From Oscillospiraceae bacterium (GTDB taxonomy: Bacteria > Bacillota_A > Clostridia > Oscillospirales > Oscillospiraceae): 13,647 nucleotides of DNA. The translations under genes and the position numbers were made by a program. Of the stretch, positions 5,926-13,647 are shown one piece after another (position 1 is the stretch's first letter; every line of letters begins with the position of its first letter). The notes under the pieces were generated by a model. It did not search any database and had not been told where the DNA came from. It worked only from the letters and a program-made list of their open reading frames with translations. The DNA is taken from contig JAILOS010000114.1 of NCBI GenBank assembly GCA_024690695.1, positions 1-13,647 of the forward strand. Direction: 5' to 3'.

Positions 5926-6675
5926 TCAGCAGTCGATTAGTTTCGGGACGAAATAGGCCACCTGCTTGAACCACCACGACCAGTCGTGCCGGACGTCGTA
6001 GCCCCAGTAGTCCACCGTGGCGGGGATGCCCTTTTCCTCCAGCACGCGCTGCAGCGCGCGGGTGGACTCGGGGATCTCCCAGGGGCCCTGGCCGACGCAG
6101 AAGACGGCCTTGTTGCGGCGGTATTTCTCCATGTACGGGTGATCGGCCGGCATGTTCGGCAGATAGTGCAGCGGGGAATTGAGATAGACCTTCTCGTCCA
6201 TGTATCCGTCGAAGCCGTAGGCCGCGTCGTAAATGCCGCTGAGCGCAAGCACGGCGTCGAACAGGTCCGGGAAGCGGAAATACAGGTTGGCCGCGTGGGT
6301 GGCGCCGAGGCTCGAGCCGAAGCTCATCACGCCCGAAGCCGCGCCGCCGTGCTCGTGGCCGACCATGCGGATATAGGGCACGACCTCCTCGGTCAGATAA
6401 CGGGTCCAGTCCTCGTGGCGGCGGATGCGCCAGTAGGGATTGCCGTTTTTATACGACCAGGTCTCCACGTCCAGCGTGTCCACGGAAAAGACCGTGGCCT
6501 TGCCGGCGTCGATATACGGGCGCCAGGCGTCGAGCATGCCGAAGTTTTCAAAGTCGTAGAAGCGGCCGTCCTGACAGGGGATATACAGCACGCTCTTGCC
6601 GCCGGAGCCGTAGCTCTTGATCTCCATGTCGCGCCCCAGCGCGGGGCTGTGCCATTTTTCGTAGCGGATCTCCAC
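5926..6675 (-). CDS. Alpha/beta-hydrolase (esterase-like, COG4947 type)
   Basis: The 249-residue protein has a nucleophile elbow GSSLG (120-124, Ser122) in MSFGSSLGATHAANLYF. A late histidine in DVRHDW (His230) is a plausible triad member. The oxyanion region is probably near YIPCQDGRFYDF (31-42). No signal peptide is visible, so it is probably cytoplasmic. The family covers predicted esterases without a defined substrate. The start is GTG 6675; the SD GGAGGTG lies in the last codons of the upstream esterase, whose stop is only 3 nt away, so the two are likely translationally coupled. It is unusually rich in Trp and Tyr near the C-terminus (YWGYDVRHDWSWWFKQ), which may line a substrate pocket. 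Its position between another esterase and an ATP-grasp ligase suggests one shared pathway. Confidence 0.85.
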   Translation of the reverse strand: MEIRYEKWHSPALGRDMEIKSYGSGGKSVLYIPCQDGRFYDFENFGMLDAWRPYIDAGKATVFSVDTLDVETWSYKNGNPYWRIRRHEDWTRYLTEEVVPYIRMVGHEHGGAASGVMSFGSSLGATHAANLYFRFPDLFDAVLALSGIYDAAYGFDGYMDEKVYLNSPLHYLPNMPADHPYMEKYRRNKAVFCVGQGPWEIPESTRALQRVLEEKGIPATVDYWGYDVRHDWSWWFKQVAYFVPKLIDC

Positions 6676-6678
6676 GGA

Positions 6679-7455
6679 TCACACCTCCAGTCCGTACATC
6701 AAGGTGGAAAGGAAAAAGGGGTTCTGCTTTTCCCAGCTTGCCTCGTTGTGCTCGCCCTCCGGGACGAAGCGCGCCGTGAGCAGCACGCCCTTGCGCGTCA
6801 GCTCCCGGCAGACCGCGCTCCACTGGCGCAGCGCCAGCGGGCGCAGGCGCTCCGGCAGCTCCCGCTCGCCCATGTCCATATAGAGCACGGTGCCGGGCGC
6901 GAAGGACGCCGAACGGAGCAGCGCCTCCAGCTTCAGCGGGCCGAAGTCGATCGAGGGCGAGAGCGCCGCCGCCCGGGAGAAAAAGCGGTTATACGCGGCC
7001 AGCGCGTACAGGCTCATCAGCCCGCCCATCGAGCTGCCCGCGATGAAGGTATGCTCCCGGTCGGGCAGGGTGGGGAAGCGGCTGTCGATCAGGGGCTTGA
7101 AGACCCCGACGAACCACTCCATCGTCTGCTCTCCCCGCGCGGGCGCGGCCGAGAAGCGGGGCGCGCGGAAGGGATAGGGCGCGTATTCGCGGATGCGCCC
7201 GTCGTCCGGGTGATGGTTGCACTCGAGCGCGGCCACGATCAGCGGCGTTCCGGTCTCGTCCAGATACTCGCCCAGACCCCAGCTCTTGCCGTAGGTCGCG
7301 TCCTCGTCAAAAAAGACGTTGTGTCCGTCGAACATATAGAGCACGGGGAACCGCCGCTCCGGCTCCCGCTCGGCAGCCTCCGGCAGATAGACGTAGGCAA
7401 AGCGGGGCTCGTTCCCCGTTTCTGCCGGGAAATCAAGGCTGAATTTTACAATCAA
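6679..7455 (-). CDS. Esterase D-type alpha/beta-hydrolase
   Basis: From the chosen start the protein has 258 residues. It shows the esterase-D pattern: YVYLPEAAEREPERRFPVLYMFDG near the N-terminus, nucleophile elbow GSSMG (140-144, Ser142) in FIAGSSMGGLMSLYA, and a late EGEHNEASW (His236) matching the family's catalytic His site. Relatives hydrolyse acyl or ferric-enterobactin-type esters; the substrate here is unknown. The start is TTG 7455, because GGGAGG at 7469-7464 sits eight bases upstream. The longer frame to ATG 7581 adds 42 unconserved residues and crosses the divergent secA promoter region. It is the first gene of the three-gene operon and has no signal peptide. Confidence 0.85.
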   Translation of the reverse strand: MIVKFSLDFPAETGNEPRFAYVYLPEAAEREPERRFPVLYMFDGHNVFFDEDATYGKSWGLGEYLDETGTPLIVAALECNHHPDDGRIREYAPYPFRAPRFSAAPARGEQTMEWFVGVFKPLIDSRFPTLPDREHTFIAGSSMGGLMSLYALAAYNRFFSRAAALSPSIDFGPLKLEALLRSASFAPGTVLYMDMGERELPERLRPLALRQWSAVCRELTRKGVLLTARFVPEGEHNEASWEKQNPFFLSTLMYGLEV

Positions 7456-7588
7456 GGCGACCGCCTCCCGAACGGATAAAATGGACCGGCGCGAATGCAG
7501 AGCCAGTTTATCACGCCCCCGGGCAAAATGCAACCGTTCAAAACCCTTTGCCGGCGACAAGAAGGCTCTTTTTTTATTCACAAATATA

Positions 7589-7597
7589 TGTTATACT
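7589..7597 (+). promoter_or_regulatory. Extended -10 promoter for secA
   Basis: TG-T-TATACT (7589-7597) is an extended -10 element. The -35 position (7569-7574) is only T-rich. It lies 41 nt upstream of the secA ATG, in the AT-rich part of the 183-bp gap shared with the divergent hydrolase operon. Confidence 0.65.
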
Positions 7598-7638
7598 GTT
7601 TTGTTGTACCGGATTTTTTCTGCAGAAAGGCGAACGCT

Positions 7639-10407
<2,769 letters not shown>

Positions 10408-10430
10408 TCTTCAGTTTTTCGGGAAAAGCC

Positions 10431-11252
10431 ATGTTTATTGAAGAAAGTCAAAACGGCCTGCCGTATATGCGCTCGACGCTGATCCCGGCCTTTCACGCGT
10501 TTACGACGCGCTGCGGCGGGGTGAGCGGCGGCGAATGGGCCACGCTGAACCTCGGCTCCAACCGGGGCGACGACCCGGCGGCCGTGCGCGAGAACTACCG
10601 GCGCGTCTGCGCGCTGTTCGGGGCCGGCGTCGACGGCTGCGCCGTGACGAAGCAGGTGCACGGCGCCGTCGTGCGCATCGTCACCGGGGCCGACCGGCAC
10701 CGCTGCCTCTCCCCCGTCCCCTACGAGGCCGACGGCATCGTGACAAACGAGCCGGGGCTGCCGCTTTTCTGCTTCACGGCCGACTGCGTGCCCGCGCTGC
10801 TGTGCGACGCGGAGCACGGCGTGATCGCCGCGGTGCACTGCGGCTGGCGCAGCTCCGTGGCCGATATCCTCGGCGAGGCGCTGCGGCAGATGCGCGCTCT
10901 CGGCGCCGAGGCGGGCTCGGTCTGCGCCGCGCTCGGCCCCGCGATCGGGCGCTGCTGCTTCGAGACCGACGCGGACGTGCCCGAAGCGGTCGGGCGCTGG
11001 CTCGGCGGCGACACGGCGGGCCTGTTCGACCGCCGGGCAAACGGCAAATACCTCGTCGATCTCCGCGCGGCCAACGCCCGGCGGCTCCGGCAGCTCGGCG
11101 TCGCGGCGGAGCGGATCGACGTGTCGGAGGAGTGCACGTTCTGCCTCCATGAGAAATACTGGTCTCACCGCTATACCCGCGGCCGCCGCGGGAGCCAGGC
11201 CGCCGGGATCGTGCTCGGCGCGCCGGGAGAGACCGGACGGGAAGAAGGATGA
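10431..11252 (+). CDS. pgeF: Peptidoglycan editing factor PgeF / purine nucleoside phosphorylase-laccase-domain family
   Basis: The 273-residue protein begins MFIEESQNGLPYM, like typical YfiH/PgeF N-termini. The family's zinc-site residues are present: His77 in KQVHG, Cys119 in FTADCVPALL and His136 in AAVHCGWR. ALGPAIGRCCFE (167-178) is another family hallmark. Family members act on purine nucleosides, and bacterial PgeF prevents misincorporation into peptidoglycan stem peptides; older names call it a laccase-domain protein. The start is ATG 10431. The SD is weak (GGGAAAAG), which could mean low expression or translation after secA. No terminator separates it from secA (23 nt) or from the next gene (7 nt). 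An in-frame ATG at 10467 would cut off conserved residues. Confidence 0.9.
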   Translation: MFIEESQNGLPYMRSTLIPAFHAFTTRCGGVSGGEWATLNLGSNRGDDPAAVRENYRRVCALFGAGVDGCAVTKQVHGAVVRIVTGADRHRCLSPVPYEADGIVTNEPGLPLFCFTADCVPALLCDAEHGVIAAVHCGWRSSVADILGEALRQMRALGAEAGSVCAALGPAIGRCCFETDADVPEAVGRWLGGDTAGLFDRRANGKYLVDLRAANARRLRQLGVAAERIDVSEECTFCLHEKYWSHRYTRGRRGSQAAGIVLGAPGETGREEG

Positions 11253-11259
11253 ACCAACG

Positions 11260-12882
11260 ATGAAGACAAGGATCCGAAAAATCGCCGCGCTGGCGGCGGC
11301 GCTGCTGCTGCTCACGAGCCTCACGGGCTGCCTGGGCGTGACGCAGGACGACCCGCTCAGCCAGATCCCCGACTCCACGGCCGGCAAGGACGTGCAGAAG
11401 GCCCCCGCCGTGGACCACGTCTTCTCCCTCAACAGCAACAGCCGCTACGCTTTTCGCCCCTCCGTGGCCACGAACCACGCCAACCAGCTTATCTGCAACC
11501 TCGTCTACGAGAACATGCTGGAGCTGGACAACGATTTCAAGGTCATCGAGGGCTCCGGCCTGATCACCGAGTACGGCTATACCGACGGCGAGGGCAAAGT
11601 CTGGGAGTTCAAGATCGACACCTCGCACGTTTTCCACGACGGCAGCCCCGTCACCGGCAACGATCTGCGCATGTCGCTGGAGAACGCCATCCATTCCGAC
11701 CGCTTCCAGGGCCGCTTCGCCAGCGTCCGGGGCGTCGGCTACGACACGGACCGGCTGGTCGTGACGCTCGGCATCGCGGACACGCAGTTTTACAAGCTGC
11801 TGAACATCCCGGTCGTCAAGGCCGGCACCTTCGGCGACGAGCACCCGGTCGGCTCCGGCCCTTACACCTGGAGCGAGGACGGCACCAAGCTCGTGGCCTT
11901 CGAGGGCTATCCCGGCTACGAGGATTTCCCGGTGCAGGAGGTCTTCATCCGCGAGTACACGGATCAGGCCTCGATCCTCAGCGCCTTTGAGGACGGCCTG
12001 ATCGACATCACCGTCAACGACCCCTCCAGCATCACGAACCTCGGCTACGCCAGCACCAACGAGACGCGCACCTACGTGACGACGAACCTGCACTACGTGG
12101 CCTTCAACGAGGATACGACGCTCGGCCGCTATTCCAACGTGCGCTCGGCGCTCGGCTACGCCTTTGACCGCAGCTATTTCGAGGAGCTGATGAAGGGCGA
12201 CGCCATCGGCACGCCGGTGCCGATGATCCCGACCGTGGACTGCTATCCGACGCAGCTGGCCAACACCCACGGCTTCGACATGGAGCGCTGCATGCGCATC
12301 CTCTCGAACTACGGCATCACGGACTTCGACGAGGACGGGCGGCTGGAGCTGGCCAACGGCTCGGCGCAGGAGATGTACATGATCATGATCGTCCCGGCCG
12401 ACAGCTCCGTGAAGGCCGGCGTGGCCCACCGCTTCGCCGATCAGATGGCCGAGGTCGGCTTCACCATCGAGGTGCGCGAGCTCACCTGGGACGAATACCT
12501 CGAGGCGCTCGAAAAGGGCGAGCTGAGCGACGGCACCCCCTGGGACATCTACTACGGCGAGGTGAAGCTGCGCAACAACTTCGACCTGACGGAGCTGCTG
12601 CAGGTGCGCAGCGAGGACAACGAGAATACCAACCTCAATTACACCCGCTCCACCGACAAGACCTTTGAAAACTACATCAACGCCTATCTGTCCGCCTCCG
12701 ACATGGCGCGCGCGCAGCGCTACGAGGAGCTGTGCCAGTATCTGCTGGACACCGGCTCGCTGATCACCATCGGCTTTGAGAAGCAGGAGGTCGTCAGCCA
12801 CCGCGGCGTGATCAAGGGCATCGACCCCAACGCCGGCAACCCGATGTACAACTTCATCCACTGGGAGATCGACCTGAGCTGA
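11260..12882 (+). CDS. Extracellular solute-binding lipoprotein, family 5 (peptide/oligopeptide type)
   Basis: The 540-residue protein starts with a lipoprotein signal: basic MKTRIRK, hydrophobic LAAALLLLTS, then lipobox LTGC with Cys24 as lipidation site. The mature part has the family-5 solute-binding pattern: early YENMLELDNDFKVIEG, KVWEFKID with the FHDGSPVTGNDL segment (residues ~126-137), and a mid-protein ...YSNVRSALGYAFDR. Such proteins sit on the outside of the membrane and deliver peptides or other oligomeric ligands to an ABC transporter. None of the permease or ATPase genes is next to it in this window, so it may serve a transporter encoded elsewhere or have a sensing role. The start is ATG 11260, seven nt after the pgeF stop, with GGAAGAAGG in the end of pgeF. 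It overlaps the next gene by one base. Confidence 0.88.
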   Translation: MKTRIRKIAALAAALLLLTSLTGCLGVTQDDPLSQIPDSTAGKDVQKAPAVDHVFSLNSNSRYAFRPSVATNHANQLICNLVYENMLELDNDFKVIEGSGLITEYGYTDGEGKVWEFKIDTSHVFHDGSPVTGNDLRMSLENAIHSDRFQGRFASVRGVGYDTDRLVVTLGIADTQFYKLLNIPVVKAGTFGDEHPVGSGPYTWSEDGTKLVAFEGYPGYEDFPVQEVFIREYTDQASILSAFEDGLIDITVNDPSSITNLGYASTNETRTYVTTNLHYVAFNEDTTLGRYSNVRSALGYAFDRSYFEELMKGDAIGTPVPMIPTVDCYPTQLANTHGFDMERCMRILSNYGITDFDEDGRLELANGSAQEMYMIMIVPADSSVKAGVAHRFADQMAEVGFTIEVRELTWDEYLEALEKGELSDGTPWDIYYGEVKLRNNFDLTELLQVRSEDNENTNLNYTRSTDKTFENYINAYLSASDMARAQRYEELCQYLLDTGSLITIGFEKQEVVSHRGVIKGIDPNAGNPMYNFIHWEIDLS

Positions 12883-13647
12883 TGACCATCAACCGTTTTC
12901 ACCGCGTCACCCTCTGCGACAAGCCGTGGATCGACGAGATCGTAAAAGCCGAGGACAGCCCGAGCGCGGACTACAACTTCGGCAACATCTATATCTGGGA
13001 CAAGCGCTACCGCCAGCTCGTCGCGCGCTGCGGCGACCGGATGCTGACCCGGCTCCGGATCGGCGGGCACGTCGCCTACGTCTTCCCGATCGGCACGGGG
13101 CCGCTGCGCCCGGCGCTGGAGTTTCTGCGCGCCTGCGCGGAGGCCCGGGGCTGCCCGCTCACTCTGCGCGGCCTGACCGGGAAACACGTCGAGCTGCTCG
13201 AGAGCGAATACCCCGGCCGCTTCGATTTCGAGGAGGACGCGGACAACGCCGACTACATCTATGAGGCGCAAAGCCTCGCAAGCTACGCGGGCAAGGCCCT
13301 GCACGGCAAGAAAAACCACTGCAACCGCTTTGAGGCGGAGAACGACTGGGAGTTTCGGCCTCTGACCGACGATCTGATCCCCGGCTGTCTTGACATGCTC
13401 GACGTTTGGAGCGAGGAGAACAGCGAGCGGCTCGACAAGAGCGTGAGCTATGAGCACGACGCGATCGTGCGTGCCTTTGCCGCCTATAAGTGGCTGGTGC
13501 TGGAAGGCGGCGTCCTCTTTGCCAACGGAAAGATTGTGGGTTTTTCCCTGGGGGAGATGTGCAGCAATGACACCTTTGACGTGCATTTTGAGAAGGCGCA
13601 GATCGACCTCAACGGTGCCTACCCGATGGTCTGCCGCGAGCTCACGC
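12882..13647 (+). CDS. DUF2156 / phosphatidylglycerol lysyltransferase C-terminal-domain protein (3' truncated by window)
   Basis: The frame starts at ATG 12882 in an ATGA overlap with the preceding stop and stays open for 255 codons to the window edge. Features fit the DUF2156/LPG_synthase_C group (GNAT-like, related to MprF's catalytic half and FemX-type transferases): NFGNIYIWDKRY (33-44), DYIYEAQSLASYAGKALHGKKNHCNRFEAEN (residues ~124-154), and HFEKAQIDLNGAYP near the end. There are no predicted membrane helices in the visible part, unlike full MprF, so it is the soluble stand-alone form. Such proteins are thought to use aminoacyl-tRNA or acyl-CoA donors, but stand-alone members are largely uncharacterised. 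Translation is probably coupled to the binding-protein gene. The C-terminus is not visible. Confidence 0.8.
   Translation, partial: MTINRFHRVTLCDKPWIDEIVKAEDSPSADYNFGNIYIWDKRYRQLVARCGDRMLTRLRIGGHVAYVFPIGTGPLRPALEFLRACAEARGCPLTLRGLTGKHVELLESEYPGRFDFEEDADNADYIYEAQSLASYAGKALHGKKNHCNRFEAENDWEFRPLTDDLIPGCLDMLDVWSEENSERLDKSVSYEHDAIVRAFAAYKWLVLEGGVLFANGKIVGFSLGEMCSNDTFDVHFEKAQIDLNGAYPMVCRELT

Noticed and set aside
7456..7581. Longer N-terminus for the esterase from ATG 7581
   Set aside because: The 42 extra residues do not resemble the family and overlap the divergent secA promoter; a good SD precedes TTG 7455.
7495..7638. Longer N-terminus for SecA from ATG 7495
   Set aside because: It would include the promoter and SD of secA. 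Homologues begin with the [13 protein letters not shown] N-terminus at 7639.
10431..11252. Multicopper laccase identity for the pgeF product
   Set aside because: The legacy name is misleading; the residues seen are the zinc His-Cys-His site of the PgeF/purine nucleoside phosphorylase-like family, not copper-binding motifs.

Overview
The window looks like a chromosomal core segment from a GC-rich Gram-positive Clostridia-type bacterium, plausibly an Oscillospiraceae or Ruminococcaceae relative. The evidence is a Firmicutes-style yidC-jag junction, a DUF1846 protein, AGGAGG-type Shine-Dalgarno (SD) sites, consensus sigma-A-like promoters and GC-rich codons. The lineage is inferred from gene content and codon use, not from a marker search.

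Layout. Positions 1-1374 (+) hold the 3' end of a probable yidC, then jag/khpB (RNA-binding cell-wall/division regulator) and an acyl carrier protein gene, closed by a clear intrinsic terminator. Positions 1452-4172 (+) form a two-gene operon with its own promoter: a PlsC-like acyltransferase carrying a zinc-ribbon tail, overlapping a DUF1846 gene. Positions 4170-4374 hold a 167-bp foldback, MITE-like element that sits exactly on the DUF1846 stop codon and separates that gene from its terminator hairpin.

Positions 4405-4700 are the most interesting part of the window. A 27-residue hydrophobic/cationic peptide ORF has its own promoter, an SD locked in a GNRA-type hairpin and its own terminator. 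A perfect consensus promoter (TTGACA-17-TATAAT) fires from the opposite strand into its 3' half. This is the architecture of a type I toxin-antitoxin module, with a peptide family I do not recognise.

Positions 4717-7455 (-) form a tight three-gene operon: esterase-D-like hydrolase, second alpha/beta hydrolase, and ATP-grasp ligase. All three genes start with non-ATG codons. It runs divergently from secA. Positions 7589-13647 (+) hold secA (extended -10 promoter), pgeF (purine nucleoside phosphorylase/laccase-domain family), an extracellular peptide-type solute-binding lipoprotein without a transporter in view, and a truncated DUF2156/LPG-synthase-C-like gene. Gaps of 23, 7 and -1 nt and the absence of terminators suggest one transcript.

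Functionally, much of the window concerns the envelope: membrane-protein insertion and secretion (YidC, SecA), lipid synthesis (ACP, PlsC-like protein), cell-wall control and editing (KhpB, PgeF) and a surface lipoprotein. No rRNA, tRNA, CRISPR array, phage genes or transposase were seen.
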